From Alteromonas sp. M12 (GTDB lineage: Bacteria; Pseudomonadota; Gammaproteobacteria; Enterobacterales; Alteromonadaceae): a stretch of 64,000 nucleotides of DNA. The stretch's first letter is position 1. The number at the start of each line of letters is the position of its first letter. Location of the stretch: assembly GCF_037478005.1 (NCBI RefSeq), contig NZ_CP144164.1:1860001-1924000 (forward strand), written 5' to 3'. This document shows positions 1 to 10,144 of this stretch, one piece after another. Under the pieces are notes generated by a model. That model worked only from the letters and a program-made list of their open reading frames with translations, was not told the origin of the DNA and made no database searches. The position numbers and the translations under genes were made by a program.

Positions 1-677
1 TCGCAGGCATGATCTTACTCGGTGTGGCTCCTTGTACCGCGATGGTGTTTGTTTGGAGTCAACTGATCAAAGGTGACGCTAATTATACTTTGGTGCAGGT
101 CTCTTTAAATGACATTATTATGATATTCGCATTTGCGCCTATTGCCGGATTATTGTTGGGTGTAACGGATATTACAGTACCTTGGGATACCCTGTTTCTA
201 TCGGTTGTTTTGTATGTATTAATTCCTCTAGTCGCAGGCGTGATTACTCGTAAAAAATTAGATAAATCAGATGACCATTCTAAATTAGAACAGTTTCTTG
301 CAACGATGAAACCTTGGTCGATCATTGGCTTGTTAGCCACAGTGACTTTGTTATTTGCTTTTCAGTCGGAAACGATTTTGGCGAAACCCGAAGCTATCGT
401 ATTAATTGCGATTCCGCTGTTGATTCAAACTTACGGTATTTTTGCGATTGCTTATTTTATTGCAAAGAAAATGAAGCTGCCCCATAACGTCGCGGCACCA
501 GCTTGTATGATAGGTACCTCAAACTTTTTTGAACTGGCTGTTGCGGTTGCAATTTCGTTGTTTGGTTTACATTCAGGGGCTGCTTTAGCAACTGTCGTTG
601 GTGTGCTGGTAGAGGTACCCGTTATGTTGTCATTAGTTTGGTTTGCAAATCGAACTCGTCATTGGTTTACAGAATAA
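1..677 (+). CDS. acr3: Arsenite efflux transporter, Acr3 family (5' end outside window)
   Basis: This is the C-terminal 224 or so residues of an Acr3-type arsenite/H+ antiporter of the inner membrane. The reading frame is already open at base 3 (Ala-Gly before the first Met), so the gene starts before the window. The segment [12 protein letters not shown] carries the Cys that is conserved and functionally important in Acr3 proteins. About six hydrophobic membrane segments follow. The family is about 350 residues long, so roughly a third is missing. It stops 18 bp before the next gene and leads an arsenic operon with the ArsP-like permease, the small thioredoxin-like protein and arsC. The family call is firm; As(III) as substrate follows from family and neighbours. 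Confidence 0.9.
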   Translation, partial: AGMILLGVAPCTAMVFVWSQLIKGDANYTLVQVSLNDIIMIFAFAPIAGLLLGVTDITVPWDTLFLSVVLYVLIPLVAGVITRKKLDKSDDHSKLEQFLATMKPWSIIGLLATVTLLFAFQSETILAKPEAIVLIAIPLLIQTYGIFAIAYFIAKKMKLPHNVAAPACMIGTSNFFELAVAVAISLFGLHSGAALATVVGVLVEVPVMLSLVWFANRTRHWFTE

Positions 678-695
678 CCGTTTGGAGGATGAAAA

Positions 696-1697
696 ATGTT
701 CGCCGTGTTCACTCAACTAGCTGATTGGATAGCCTATTCTTTATTGAAGTTGACCCCCGAGTCAAAGTTGGGTGACGCAGTTCATTTTTTTGTTGAAGAC
801 GTTAGTAAGATATTCGTTTTATTGATTGTCATGATTTACGTCATTGCGTTGTTACGCGCTTCAATGAAAGTTGAGCGTGTGAGGGATTACCTTGCTGGTA
901 AGAATAAAGGCGTGGGTTACATGCTTGGTTCAGCTTTTGGTGCGATAACACCGTTTTGTTCTTGTTCAAGTATCCCGGTATTTCTTGGTTTTACCTCTGC
1001 CGGCATTCCAGTCGGGATTACGATGGCTTTTCTGCTGACCTCGCCATTGGTGAATGAAGTTGCGGTATTGTTGTTGATGAGTTTGCTTGGTTGGAAGTTT
1101 ACCTTAATTTACGTTGTGACTGGCATAACCGTTGGGATTGTTGGAGGTTTCTTTTTAGACAGTATTAAAGCCGAGCGCTGGTTACAATCCTTTGCCGCTG
1201 AAGCTCTCCACAAGGGGCAAAATAAACCCACTTCTGTGAATTCAACGGTAACGTCAGCACCCACTAAAATCCCCTTCTCACAAAGGCATCAATTCGCTAA
1301 AGATGAAGCCCTCGAAATATTTGGTCGAGTGTGGAAATGGGTAATAATAGGTGTTGGTCTAGGTGCTGCACTGCATGGTTTTGTGCCAGATGGTTGGATT
1401 GAACAACATCTTGGAAATGGCCAGTGGTGGTCTGTTCCAGCGGCAGTATTATTAGGGATTCCGCTGTATTCAAATGCGACTGGCGTTATACCCATTATGG
1501 AGAGTTTGATTGTTAATGGCTTACCGATAGGCACAACATTGGCCTTTTGTATGAGTACGGTTGCTGCGAGCTTTCCTGAATTTATTTTGCTTAAACAAGT
1601 GATGCAATGGCGCTTATTGGCGATTGTTTTTATCATGTTGTTAGTATCATTTTCTATTGTGGGTTGGATATTTAACGCATTTTCTTTTTTATTGTGA
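696..1697 (+). CDS. arsP: ArsP-type permease (DUF318/PF03773)
   Basis: A 333-residue inner-membrane permease with about eight hydrophobic segments in two halves, joined by a polar linker near residues 170-200. The hallmark TPFCSCSS sequence lies near residues 86-93. Known relatives (ArsP) export trivalent organoarsenicals, and other members of this permease family are linked to metal efflux. A good ribosome site (GGAGG) precedes the ATG. It lies between acr3 and a CxxC thioredoxin-like protein, a partner often seen next to this family, which supports a role in arsenic resistance. The exact substrate cannot be read from sequence. Confidence 0.85.
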   Translation: MFAVFTQLADWIAYSLLKLTPESKLGDAVHFFVEDVSKIFVLLIVMIYVIALLRASMKVERVRDYLAGKNKGVGYMLGSAFGAITPFCSCSSIPVFLGFTSAGIPVGITMAFLLTSPLVNEVAVLLLMSLLGWKFTLIYVVTGITVGIVGGFFLDSIKAERWLQSFAAEALHKGQNKPTSVNSTVTSAPTKIPFSQRHQFAKDEALEIFGRVWKWVIIGVGLGAALHGFVPDGWIEQHLGNGQWWSVPAAVLLGIPLYSNATGVIPIMESLIVNGLPIGTTLAFCMSTVAASFPEFILLKQVMQWRLLAIVFIMLLVSFSIVGWIFNAFSFLL

Positions 1698-1705
1698 GGT
1701 GATTT

Positions 1706-1942
1706 ATGAAACATATAAAAGTATTAGGTACGGGTTGTTCTAAATGTATTAAAACTGCAGAGTTATTTGAAAAGTACGCAAAAGAGTTAAATGTGGCGAT
1801 TGATGTCACAAAAGAAACCGATCCTCGGGTGATTATGGCTTACGGTGTAATGAGTACGCCAGCGGTAGTGATGGAAGAGGAGTTAGTTCACTCTGGTTCA
1901 ATTCCCAACAGTACTCAAGTTAAAGAGTGGCTCGCCGAGTAG
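1706..1942 (+). CDS. Small thioredoxin-like redox-active disulfide protein
   Basis: A 78-residue thioredoxin-fold protein without a signal peptide. The redox motif GCSKC is at residues 10-14 and a cis-proline motif (MSTPAVV) near residue 51. The family (redox-active disulfide protein 2, thioredoxin_3) is usually encoded next to ArsP-type permeases, as here, with 8 bp between the genes. It probably supplies or receives electrons in metalloid handling in the cytoplasm; that role is inferred from context. A GAGG ribosome site precedes the ATG. Confidence 0.85.
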   Translation: MKHIKVLGTGCSKCIKTAELFEKYAKELNVAIDVTKETDPRVIMAYGVMSTPAVVMEEELVHSGSIPNSTQVKEWLAE

Positions 1943-2016
1943 CGTTTTCGCATAAACGAATGTTTTACGTAAACTCAATTCACTCAGGTTTTGAGTTTTC
2001 AATTCTAAGGATTAAT

Positions 2017-2436
2017 ATGATAGTTATATATCACAACCCAGAATGCGGAACCTCGAGGAATGTGCTTAAGATCATTGAGGATGCAGGATATCAACCTATC
2101 ATTATTGATTATCTAACCCAAGGGTGGACAAACAGTCAATTGTTGGGGTTGTTCGCTGCGGCCAATTTAACTCCCCGTGAAGCCTTAAGAACGAGTAAAT
2201 CGCCAGCTAAAGAACTTGGCTTACTCGATGAAAGTGTAGCTGATGAGACAATTTTAGCGGCCATGCTGAAGTTCCCAGTATTAGTAAATCGTCCAATAGT
2301 GTGCAGTCCAAAAGGTGTTAAGTTATGTCGCCCGAGTGAAGCAGTCCTAGCGCTACTAGAAAATTGGCCTGCAGGACCTTACTATAAAGAAGATGGTCAA
2401 CAGATCCTCGATGAAAATAATAAACGGCTATGTTAA
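2017..2436 (+). CDS. arsC: Arsenate reductase (glutaredoxin-coupled ArsC)
   Basis: A 139-residue cytoplasmic enzyme that reduces arsenate to arsenite, which Acr3 then exports. The active-site Cys is residue 10 in HNPECGTSRN, and the substrate-binding arginines lie in the segments LVNRPIV and LCRPSE. An upstream in-frame start at 1927 exists, but the ATG at 2017 follows an AAGG ribosome site and puts the catalytic Cys at the usual place, so it is preferred. The length fits the E. coli-type family. It is the last gene of the arsenic cluster, 74 bp after the thioredoxin-like gene. Confidence 0.92.
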   Translation: MIVIYHNPECGTSRNVLKIIEDAGYQPIIIDYLTQGWTNSQLLGLFAAANLTPREALRTSKSPAKELGLLDESVADETILAAMLKFPVLVNRPIVCSPKGVKLCRPSEAVLALLENWPAGPYYKEDGQQILDENNKRLC

Positions 2437-2866
2437 TTTTAAAGTACTTAAGGTGTACTTAATTTAGCATTGTAATAATGGCTGAAATACCTAAGCAATG
2501 ACTGTTATTAAGCGGGGGAGGTTAACCTGTAAAAATAGTAATCTGCTTTTTACTTCCCCTCATATATTCCCTTCTATTTTAAGCGCGCCATATTTGAATG
2601 TGGTCATAAAGTAGGCAGATGTGTCAATCTGCCGTAAGCCGAAAAGCTAATTTTAGATAAAATGTAAATTATTTGTTATTGATTTTACCTTTAATGAATA
2701 TTTTGTCATGCTCTACAACCCAATAAAATCAGTGCTTAAGGATAGGGTGTTTAAAATTAGATTCAGCTTATATCTATTACTAATACAAAAGTATTCGAAT
2801 AATTAATTAAACTTATACAACTAATCACTCTACTATTTTTGTATTCTAAAACAGAGGATACATTTC
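2437..2866. other. Intergenic region, arsC to acyl-CoA dehydrogenase
   Basis: These 430 bp are AT-rich and hold no convincing gene on either strand. They must contain the promoter of the acyl-CoA dehydrogenase operon. No clear terminator stem or operator palindrome was recognised. Confidence 0.6.
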
Positions 2867-4093
2867 ATGCACTTTGATTACTCTCCAAAAACCCAAGCTT
2901 TACTTGACCGTCTTAACCAGTTTATGGACGAAAATATCTATCCCATAGAGCAAGAATACATAGAGCTTGTTGAAAATAATCCACAGCGTTGGACGACTCC
3001 TGCATTAATGCACGAGTTAAAAGAAAAAGCTAAGGCTGCGAATTTGTGGAATTTGTTTTTACCTGAAGAATATTTACCTTACGGTGCGGGTTTAACCAAT
3101 TTAGAGTATGCCCCTTTATGCGAAGCTATGGGACGCGTGTTGTGGAGTCCTGAAGTTTTTAACTGCAGTGCTCCTGATACCGGCAATATGGAAGTATTGT
3201 CTAAGTATGGTAGTGAGGCTCATAAAAAACAGTGGTTAGAGCCTTTGCTTAATGGCGAAATTCGCAGCGCATTTGCAATGACTGAACCTGCTGTTGCATC
3301 TAGTGATGCTACGAATATTGAAACATCGATAGTCCGCGATGGTGATGAGTATGTGATTAACGGTCGTAAGTGGTATACCAGTGGCGCTATGAACACTAAC
3401 TGTAAAATCATGGTGGTTATGGGTAAAACTGATACCACAGCGGAACGTCACAGACAGCAATCGCAAATATTGGTGCCGATGGACACTGCCGGTGTAACCG
3501 TTGTGCGTCCGATGAAAGCCATGGGTTTTTATGATGAGCCTATTGGGCATGCCGAAGTGCTGTTTGAAAATGTACGAGTGCCAGCAAGCAACTTATTAGT
3601 TGGTGAAGGTGAAGGCTTTGCCATTGCACAAGGGCGCTTAGGGCCAGGCAGAATCCACCACTGTATGCGTTTAATTGGCTGCGCTCAACGGGCACTAGAT
3701 TTAGCCTGTGAAAGAGTAGAAGAGCGCATTGCCTTTGGTCAGCCTCTGAGCAAGCAACAATCCGTTAGAGAATCTATTGCACAAATGCACTGTGACATCG
3801 AGCAGGCCAGATTGCTTACTTTAAAAGCGGCTGACAAAATGGATCGTTACGGTAACAAAGTATCACGAGATATCATTGCTGCGATCAAAATCGTTGCGCC
3901 TAACATGGCTTGTCGCGTTATCGATCAATCGATTCAAATGCATGGCGCAGCAGGTACCAGTCAAGACTTTGTACTCTCAGCTATTTACGCCTATGCGCGA
4001 ACAATCAAACTTGCTGACGGGCCTGATCAGGTGCATATGATGCAATTGGGACGTAACTTAATTAAAGATCACGTTGGTACATCAAAAAAATAG
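2867..4093 (+). CDS. Acyl-CoA dehydrogenase, ACAD10/11-like
   Basis: A 408-residue FAD enzyme that oxidises acyl-CoA to enoyl-CoA in the cytoplasm. It has the helical N-domain, then the FAD signature segment [18 protein letters not shown] near residues 137-154, and the C-terminal helical domain. The motif LADGPDQVH near residue 386 resembles the ACAD10/11 subfamily, where the catalytic acid differs from the usual Glu. It is followed after 60 bp by an aminoglycoside-phosphotransferase-like kinase. ACAD10/11 proteins carry such a kinase fused, so the pair probably acts on the same hydroxyacyl-CoA substrate (inference). Confidence 0.92.
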   Translation: MHFDYSPKTQALLDRLNQFMDENIYPIEQEYIELVENNPQRWTTPALMHELKEKAKAANLWNLFLPEEYLPYGAGLTNLEYAPLCEAMGRVLWSPEVFNCSAPDTGNMEVLSKYGSEAHKKQWLEPLLNGEIRSAFAMTEPAVASSDATNIETSIVRDGDEYVINGRKWYTSGAMNTNCKIMVVMGKTDTTAERHRQQSQILVPMDTAGVTVVRPMKAMGFYDEPIGHAEVLFENVRVPASNLLVGEGEGFAIAQGRLGPGRIHHCMRLIGCAQRALDLACERVEERIAFGQPLSKQQSVRESIAQMHCDIEQARLLTLKAADKMDRYGNKVSRDIIAAIKIVAPNMACRVIDQSIQMHGAAGTSQDFVLSAIYAYARTIKLADGPDQVHMMQLGRNLIKDHVGTSKK

Positions 4094-4153
4094 CGTTTAG
4101 GTCGTTTTTATTTACCTAATAGTTTGTAATTTAGATTATTTATCGAGGTTAAA

Positions 4154-5197
4154 GTGACAAAACCAGATCCAGTGAAGCAACTTGATATGAAAGCGTTAGA
4201 GGCTTACTTCCGCACTCACGTAACAGATTTTACGGGTGCGTTTAGTGCTGAGAAATTTAGCGGCGGGCAATCTAATCCCACATTCAAGATTACGGCTGGG
4301 GATGCTAATTATGTCTTAAGACGGCAACCGCCGGGGAAATTACTCAAATCAGCGCACGCTGTAGATCGCGAGTTTAGAGTAATTTACGCACTGCAAGATA
4401 CTAAGGTGCCTGTTGCCAAGGTTTATCACCTGTGCGAAGACACTAGCATCATTGGCAGTATGTTTTATGTGATGGAGTATGTTGACGGGGCAGTGTACTG
4501 GAATAGTGCCCTGCCTGAGATTGACAGTAACGAAAAACGTAATGCTATGTATCAGCAAATGAGCCAAGTGTTGGCTGATTTGCATGCCGTAGACGTGGAC
4601 AGTGTTGGCCTTAGTGATTACGGTAAACCTGGAAATTACTTTGATAGGCAACTCAGTCGCTGGTCTAAGCAATACAAATTATCCGAAATAGATAGCATAC
4701 CCGATATGGATAAGCTGATTAGTTGGTTGCAGCAAAATATCCCAGCCGATGATGGAAAGGTGTCTTTAGTGCATGGCGACTATCGTCTAGATAACTTAAT
4801 GTTTTCGAAAACATCGGCGCAGATCATTGCCGTCTTGGACTGGGAATTATCCACCCTAGGACACCCCTTGGCTGATTTAGCTTATCAATGTATGCAATTA
4901 CGTTTACCTGCACACATCGGCCATTCCAGTGGTTTGGGAGGCGTTGATAGGCAAGCTTTGGGGATTCCTAGCGAGGAAGAATTTGTCAGTTGGTATTGTC
5001 AACGTGCAGGCTTAGCAAAAATTGATAATTGGCCTTTCTATCTCGCCTTTAGCTTTTTCCGGTTAGCTGCGATAGCACAAGGTGTCGCCAAGCGAGCATT
5101 AGAAGGTAACGCGTCAAATGAACAAGCCAGCAAAGTAGGGGCTATGGTGCCGCCGTTGGCCAAAATGGCAGTAGAATTAATCGAGGAACATCAATGA
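4154..5197 (+). CDS. APH-family phosphotransferase (ACAD10/11 kinase-domain-like, LvaA-like)
   Basis: A 347-residue kinase of the aminoglycoside phosphotransferase/choline kinase fold. Catalytic-loop motif VHGDYRLDN lies near residues 211-219 and the metal-binding motif VLDWELSTLG near 231-240. The start is GTG at 4154 behind a CGAGG site. Relatives next to acyl-CoA dehydrogenases, such as LvaA of Pseudomonas and the N-part of ACAD10/11, phosphorylate the 4-hydroxy group of hydroxyacyl-CoAs. A drug-resistance role is unlikely in this setting. Its stop codon overlaps the next start (ATGA), so it is translationally coupled to the MDR reductase. Confidence 0.88.
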   Translation: MTKPDPVKQLDMKALEAYFRTHVTDFTGAFSAEKFSGGQSNPTFKITAGDANYVLRRQPPGKLLKSAHAVDREFRVIYALQDTKVPVAKVYHLCEDTSIIGSMFYVMEYVDGAVYWNSALPEIDSNEKRNAMYQQMSQVLADLHAVDVDSVGLSDYGKPGNYFDRQLSRWSKQYKLSEIDSIPDMDKLISWLQQNIPADDGKVSLVHGDYRLDNLMFSKTSAQIIAVLDWELSTLGHPLADLAYQCMQLRLPAHIGHSSGLGGVDRQALGIPSEEEFVSWYCQRAGLAKIDNWPFYLAFSFFRLAAIAQGVAKRALEGNASNEQASKVGAMVPPLAKMAVELIEEHQ

Positions 5198-6168
5198 AAG
5201 CAATAGTATGTAAGGAATTCGCCAGCGTAGAAAAATTAAGTTATCAAGATGTACCTGATCCAAAAGCTGGAAAGGGACAGGTTATTGTTGATATCAAAGC
5301 ATCTGGGGTGAACTTTCCAGATGGATTATTAGTTCAGGGGCTGTATCAGAGCAAACCTGACTTTCCATTTATTCCCGGTGGCGAAGTTGCAGGGGTGATC
5401 AGTGAAATCGGTGAGGGAGTCTCACATCTAAAAGTGGGGAGCCGCGTTATCGCGCTGTGCACCTTAGGTGGTTATGCTGAAAAAGTGGCTGTTCCTGCTA
5501 CTCATGTTTTACCTTTACCTGACGAAATTCCTGACGAAGAAGGTGCCGCTTTAGTAACAGCTCACGCTACTGCTCATCATGCTTTGAAACAGCGAGCCAA
5601 TATTCAGCCTGGTGAAACCTTAGTTGTTACTGGTGCCGCTGGAGGTACGGGCTTGGCTGCTGTGCAAATAGGCAAAGCGATGGGAGCTAAAGTCATTGCC
5701 GTTTGTTCAACGCAAGAAAAGCTGGATATCGCTAAACAAAATGGTGCAGACATTCTGATTAACTACACCGAAAAAGACCTTAAAACCGCACTCAAAGAAG
5801 CAACTGGCGGAAAAGGTGCTGACGTGGTTTATGAATGTGTTGGTGGGGATACCTTCCACGCATGTTCAAGAAGCATGGGTTGGAATGGTCGTTTGCTGGT
5901 AGTTGGTTTTGCTGGTGGCACTATCCCTGAATTTCCGGTGAATCTAGCCTTGGTGAAAGGATATTCAGTGGTTGGCGTATTTTGGGGATCGTTTACCCAG
6001 CACCAACCCAAGGATTTCCAAGACAACATGAAAGAGCTACTTAGCTGGTACTTACAAGGAAAGGTCAAAGTTATTGTTGATGAGACTTTGCCATTGGAAC
6101 GAGCGCACGAAGCACTGAATAAAGTACTAGGGCGCGAAGTTAAAGGTAAAATGGCGCTACGCCCTTAG
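5194..6168 (+). CDS. NADPH:quinone oxidoreductase-like MDR enzyme
   Basis: A 324-residue medium-chain dehydrogenase/reductase of the zinc-free quinone oxidoreductase/enoyl reductase type. The GroES-like N-domain has PGGEVAGVI near residues 61-69. The Rossmann motif is GAAGGTGLAAVQ near 148-159. It uses NADPH to reduce an enone or quinone; the true substrate is not predictable. It overlaps the kinase gene by 4 bp and is the last gene of this three-gene operon, ahead of the terminator at 6244. Confidence 0.9.
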   Translation: MKAIVCKEFASVEKLSYQDVPDPKAGKGQVIVDIKASGVNFPDGLLVQGLYQSKPDFPFIPGGEVAGVISEIGEGVSHLKVGSRVIALCTLGGYAEKVAVPATHVLPLPDEIPDEEGAALVTAHATAHHALKQRANIQPGETLVVTGAAGGTGLAAVQIGKAMGAKVIAVCSTQEKLDIAKQNGADILINYTEKDLKTALKEATGGKGADVVYECVGGDTFHACSRSMGWNGRLLVVGFAGGTIPEFPVNLALVKGYSVVGVFWGSFTQHQPKDFQDNMKELLSWYLQGKVKVIVDETLPLERAHEALNKVLGREVKGKMALRP

Positions 6169-6243
6169 AAGCTTTAACTATGCCAGCCAGGGAAAGTGAT
6201 TAAACATCATACTTGAATCCCTGCAAGTGAAATAATACACTGC

Positions 6244-6270
6244 GGCCTCATTTCTTTGAGGCCTCATTTA
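6244..6270 (+). terminator. Rho-independent terminator after the ACAD/kinase/MDR operon
   Basis: A perfect stem, GGCCTCA with TGAGGCC and a 6-nt loop, is followed by a T-rich tract. It sits directly before the ATG at 6274, so it also forms part of the leader of the lipoprotein gene. Confidence 0.6.
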
Positions 6271-6273
6271 TTC

Positions 6274-7233
6274 ATGTATACATCTGTGCGTCAATTTCTG
6301 GTTTTATTGTTATCAGTGATTATATTACTCACTGGTTGCTCGGCTAAAAGAGTCTTTACCCTAGCCGAATTACAAGAGCTCGATGAGCACAATCAGTTAT
6401 TCAATGATGCTGAGCAGTTTGTACATGTTAATCTTTTTACAGCTATGGTGCATGTGAGAGCAACCAATCTAGCCGATTGGAATGCGCTCTTAATCGCTTA
6501 TTCGTGCTCTGCAGATATAGACCACAGTACCCTCGATAACTCCTATAATCGCAATCAACCGATTTTTACCGAGGCGATGAAGACGCTAGCCGAACAGGAA
6601 AACTTATTTACGGCCGAACAACAACAAGATGTTTTGGCCGACGTTTCACAACTTGCTTATCGTCTATTTAGTATTAGTTACGCGAAAGGCTACGCCCGCC
6701 AGATTGAACTCGCCGACGACCTATCGCCAGGCATACGTGAAGAGTTGTGTGATGGCAAAGTAGGGGGGCTGAATAGCCCTTACCTAGGATATCGTAACTC
6801 AGTAGCTTGGCGCTCGTTTAATACGCCTTTATTGAAAAGCCTGAATGGGTTACAAGCGCATGCTCGAAATGGTGATAAAGCATTCCAAATTTTGCTTAAT
6901 CAACAATATGTACAATTTGATGCATTAGTTTACAGTCACGCCTATCAGCAGACCGATGCTTATCAATCGTTATTTTTTGAAGTAAATAAGTTTGAAAACG
7001 TAGAACTTTATGGCAACGAAGTATCCAAGTTATCACCTCAAATTAGCGATATAAAAGCGCAAAATAAACACAATGATTTTGCCTATTTAGTGTTATCTTC
7101 TGGCTATCATTGGGGCATGATGTCGGTGTTGGCTATGCTAGAAGAAGAATATCCGAGGGTGCATGATCTTAAAAAAGCCCAAGCGACTCAAATGGTTTTA
7201 GAAACGTTAAAAAACTTGCAAGATAGCGCTTAG
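6274..7233 (+). CDS. Putative lipoprotein of unknown function
   Basis: A 319-residue protein that begins with a lipoprotein signal: hydrophobic run LLLSVIILLT followed by lipobox LTGC at about residue 22. It should be lipid-anchored in the envelope. No known domain was recognised; the body is mostly helical, rich in Ala, Leu and Gln, without repeats. A TTG start at 6256 would lie inside the terminator stem, so the ATG at 6274 is preferred. Its stop overlaps the stop of the convergent DUF3718-like gene by a few bases. Confidence 0.75.
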   Translation: MYTSVRQFLVLLLSVIILLTGCSAKRVFTLAELQELDEHNQLFNDAEQFVHVNLFTAMVHVRATNLADWNALLIAYSCSADIDHSTLDNSYNRNQPIFTEAMKTLAEQENLFTAEQQQDVLADVSQLAYRLFSISYAKGYARQIELADDLSPGIREELCDGKVGGLNSPYLGYRNSVAWRSFNTPLLKSLNGLQAHARNGDKAFQILLNQQYVQFDALVYSHAYQQTDAYQSLFFEVNKFENVELYGNEVSKLSPQISDIKAQNKHNDFAYLVLSSGYHWGMMSVLAMLEEEYPRVHDLKKAQATQMVLETLKNLQDSA

Positions 7234-7625
7234 ATTTTGTTTGATAAAGTGATCGCAATGGGGGAGTCACTCAAATTTTTGTCATCGATCCATTGTTGTA
7301 ATGTTTTACCATCGGATTCTGGCAAACGTAAATTCAATTTTGGTAATTTTTTGATTAATAGCTCAGCCGTTTGGTAGGCATCATTGATTATGGCTGCTCT
7401 AATTAAACTCTGCCCATCACAACTAATACTATTATAATAATGTCGCAGCTTTAGTCGGTAATGTTTGTTAACTTCCTCGATTTTATTTCGTAAGTCTGAT
7501 GAATCATCGGAAACCACGATAGTGCATATATTCATCAAAGTTGAATTGATATCAGCCTTTGCCTTGGTGGCAAAAACGATATTTGCCAGAAAAATAGACA
7601 TCAAAAAAAATAGTATTTTTGGCAA
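7230..7625 (-). CDS. DUF3718-like secreted small protein (divergent copy)
   Basis: A 131-residue protein with a signal peptide (hydrophobic residues 4-18, cleavage near KAKA). The conserved body includes NICTIVVSDD, YRLKLRHYY and CDGQSLIRAA, and resembles DUF3718, a gammaproteobacterial family of unknown function. Two closer paralogues lie at 17723 and 18515; this copy has drifted more. The start is TTG at 7625, supported by an AGGGAG site 9 nt upstream; the first ATG, at 7601, has no such site. Two Cys remain after processing and could form a disulfide. Family name is a recollection, not a search result. Confidence 0.75.
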   Translation of the reverse strand: MPKILFFLMSIFLANIVFATKAKADINSTLMNICTIVVSDDSSDLRNKIEEVNKHYRLKLRHYYNSISCDGQSLIRAAIINDAYQTAELLIKKLPKLNLRLPESDGKTLQQWIDDKNLSDSPIAITLSNKI

Positions 7626-7662
7626 ATTTGAATTCTCCCTTTTTCAATTTTAGAATGCTGTT

Positions 7663-8208
7663 TTAGGTGGTTTTACGTAGCAGACTCTTTTGCCTTGTGC
7701 GTAAGCGACTTCTAAGCGCTATCACACCAATTAAAAACAGTAAAACAGTCGGTGCGTTTGACACTGCTGCTGCATTGTTAGTGAAGTTCAATAATATGTA
7801 ATCTTGCGATGACCAACGAGTATTATGTAAATTAAACGCTAGGAGTTCACCGTCAAAATCAATGTCTGACGCATCAAATCCCACCACCGCGGTAATGAGA
7901 TCAAAATCACTTGCAGAGAACAGGTTAGGCAGCAAAGAAAAGCTCAGTAATTCGTTTGCTCTCAACTGTAAATTGCTCTGAAGATTACTGATCAGTAATG
8001 AGTCGCTTTCAAAATTAACACTGAAGTACGCGTTACCCATCAACAGGATATTAAATTCGCTATTGTTCTCTTGAGCAACTGAAATTCTGTTATCACATTC
8101 CCACAAAATTGAAGGTTCTATGTCACAAGCGACTTGTGTGCCTATGATCGAAGCATTCGCTGACCATGAAAAAATCACGAGCAGGAAGGAGACTGTAAAT
8201 ACTTTCAT
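7663..8208 (-). CDS. Secreted protein with PEP-CTERM-like C-terminal sorting signal
   Basis: A 181-residue protein with an N-terminal signal peptide (cleavage near WSANA). The C-terminus reads SNAPTVLLFLIGVIALRSRL followed by a basic tail. A short Pro motif, a single hydrophobic helix and an Arg/Lys cluster are the layout of exosortase (PEP-CTERM-type) sorting signals. The body is beta-rich and not recognised. If the signal is real, the protein is processed by an exosortase and delivered to the surface or biofilm matrix. No exosortase gene is in the window. Confidence 0.65.
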   Translation of the reverse strand: MKVFTVSFLLVIFSWSANASIIGTQVACDIEPSILWECDNRISVAQENNSEFNILLMGNAYFSVNFESDSLLISNLQSNLQLRANELLSFSLLPNLFSASDFDLITAVVGFDASDIDFDGELLAFNLHNTRWSSQDYILLNFTNNAAAVSNAPTVLLFLIGVIALRSRLRTRQKSLLRKTT

Positions 8209-8373
8209 TCTGGGAAAGGCCTTTAACGAATAAAAAACGGTTAATAGCTCAATTTAAAGTGATTTAGAAGGTGAAAGGAAGTCATTGCTTGATACATCGG
8301 TATGAGTACTTATACCTGATGGCGGCATATCACAAAGCAGACTTTGCTTCATGATATACCGTTTTATAGTGGC

Positions 8374-10017
8374 TTAATGAGGAAATTCGTAGTCTTTGTA
8401 GTTGTCTCTTAATGCCAATTTATTGAGTTTTCCGGTGGCTGTATGCGGAAGTTCGTTGGCAAATACAACATCTTCAGGAAGCGACCATTTGTGGATTTTG
8501 TCTTTCAAATAATCAATGACATCATCGCGGCTTAAGTTGGCGTTTTCATTTTGAACCACCACTAGAAGAGGTCGTTCTGTCCATTTAGGATGGTAACGTC
8601 CTATTGCCGCCGCTTCGGCTATCTGTGGGTGACTTGCAGCGGCATTTTCAATGTCGATAGAACTTATCCACTCACCTCCAGACTTAATCACATCTTTGGT
8701 TCTATCGGTTATTTGCAAATATCCTTGTGGATCTATAGTCGCAACGTCACCGGTATTCATCCAACCATCTTCATCAACTGGGCAGTCATCGTCTCCAGGG
8801 GTTTGTGACATGCCGTAGTAGCCGGTTGCAATCCACGGTCCTTTCACTTTTAGGGCCCCAAATGCTACTCCGTCCCAAGGTAACTCATTGTTTTCGTCAT
8901 CGACTATTTTCATTTCAACGCCAAATACGGTTTTACCTTGTTTGAGTCGAAGTTCAGTATCTTCTTCATCGGAGAGGTTTTCCATGCCCGGCATTAAGGT
9001 AAATAAGGTACCTAGTGGGCTCATTTCCGTCATGCCCCAACCTTGTTTTACTTCTGTTTGATAATCATGTTTGAAGCGTTCAATGATACCTCTAGGACAA
9101 GCCGCACCGCCAGCAGTGACACACTTCAAAGTGGGTATCTTTTTGCCGGTTTTATCTAAGTACTCTAACAACGCCATCCATATTGTGGGGACACCAGAGC
9201 TGAGGGTAACGCCTTCGTTTTCAATTAGGGATTGTAATGTTTCTCCGTCAGCCATTTTAGGCCCCGGCATTACTAGCTTACTTCCAACCATCACACCAGC
9301 ATAGGGAATACCCCAAGCATTTACATGGAACATCGGCACTATGGGGAGGGTAACGCTGTTACTAGACGCGCATGTTGCATCAGGTAAGGAGCCTGCATAG
9401 GCGTGCAGTACCGTTGAACGGTGGCTGTACACTACGCCTTTAGGGTTACCTGTGGTACCTGAGGTGTAACACATACCCGCAGCGGTATTTTCATCAAACT
9501 CTGGCCATTGATAGTTGTCATCAAATTGCGCTATGAGCTCCTCGTAACAGATAACATTTTTAATAGTCGTTTCTGGCATATGTTGTCGGTCGGTCAACAC
9601 CACAATTTTTTCAACACTTTTGAGATGATTCTGCAAGGCTTCAACTAATGGCATTACTAATACATCAACAAACAACACTTTATCTTCTGCGTGGTTGATA
9701 ATGTAATTGACTTGCTCAGGGAAAAGTTTTGGATTAATCATATGGCAAACCATGCCAGTGCCAGAAATAGCATAGTAAAGTTCTAGGTGCCGATAATCAT
9801 TCCACGCTAATGTACCTACGCGATCTCCAAATTTAACTCCCATTGATTCCAAAGCATTGGCTAATTGGCGGGTGCGTTTGGCAAAATCTGCGTAGGTATA
9901 TCGATGTCGTGGATTGTCTGCGGTAACAGATACTATTTCACGAGTGGGGAAGTTTTTTTCAGCATGACGCAATATTGACGATATCATCAATTGCGTATTC
10001 ATCATTAGTCCTTTCAT
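8374..10017 (-). CDS. AMP-forming acyl-CoA synthetase
   Basis: A 547-residue member of the ANL superfamily that activates a carboxylic acid to its CoA thioester with ATP. The P-loop motif [12 protein letters not shown] lies near residue 190, the A5 motif GWGMTEMSP near 325, and the C-terminal Lys motif TGKLNK near 530. The N-terminus ([17 protein letters not shown]) resembles medium- and long-chain fatty acyl ligases and DmdB-type methylmercaptopropionyl-CoA ligases. Substrate class is uncertain. The start may be the Met at 10017 or the nearby Met at 10005 or 10002. It lies on the opposite strand to the dehydrogenase operons, together with the SDR gene. Confidence 0.9.
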   Translation of the reverse strand: MKGLMMNTQLMISSILRHAEKNFPTREIVSVTADNPRHRYTYADFAKRTRQLANALESMGVKFGDRVGTLAWNDYRHLELYYAISGTGMVCHMINPKLFPEQVNYIINHAEDKVLFVDVLVMPLVEALQNHLKSVEKIVVLTDRQHMPETTIKNVICYEELIAQFDDNYQWPEFDENTAAGMCYTSGTTGNPKGVVYSHRSTVLHAYAGSLPDATCASSNSVTLPIVPMFHVNAWGIPYAGVMVGSKLVMPGPKMADGETLQSLIENEGVTLSSGVPTIWMALLEYLDKTGKKIPTLKCVTAGGAACPRGIIERFKHDYQTEVKQGWGMTEMSPLGTLFTLMPGMENLSDEEDTELRLKQGKTVFGVEMKIVDDENNELPWDGVAFGALKVKGPWIATGYYGMSQTPGDDDCPVDEDGWMNTGDVATIDPQGYLQITDRTKDVIKSGGEWISSIDIENAAASHPQIAEAAAIGRYHPKWTERPLLVVVQNENANLSRDDVIDYLKDKIHKWSLPEDVVFANELPHTATGKLNKLALRDNYKDYEFPH

Positions 10018-10144
10018 GTATCAGCTCCTATTAAGCTAACTAGATTGTGATTAAAATCGAGAAATTATTTTTCGGAAAGTTCAGCGTTTGCTTTTTACTA
10101 AAAAATTGAATCAATGCCCCAAGCTATGACGCTGATTTACCGGG

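Noticed and set aside
4154..5197. Aminoglycoside resistance kinase
   Set aside because: The fold is shared, but the tight coupling to acyl-CoA genes and the ACAD10/11-like setting argue for a metabolic kinase.
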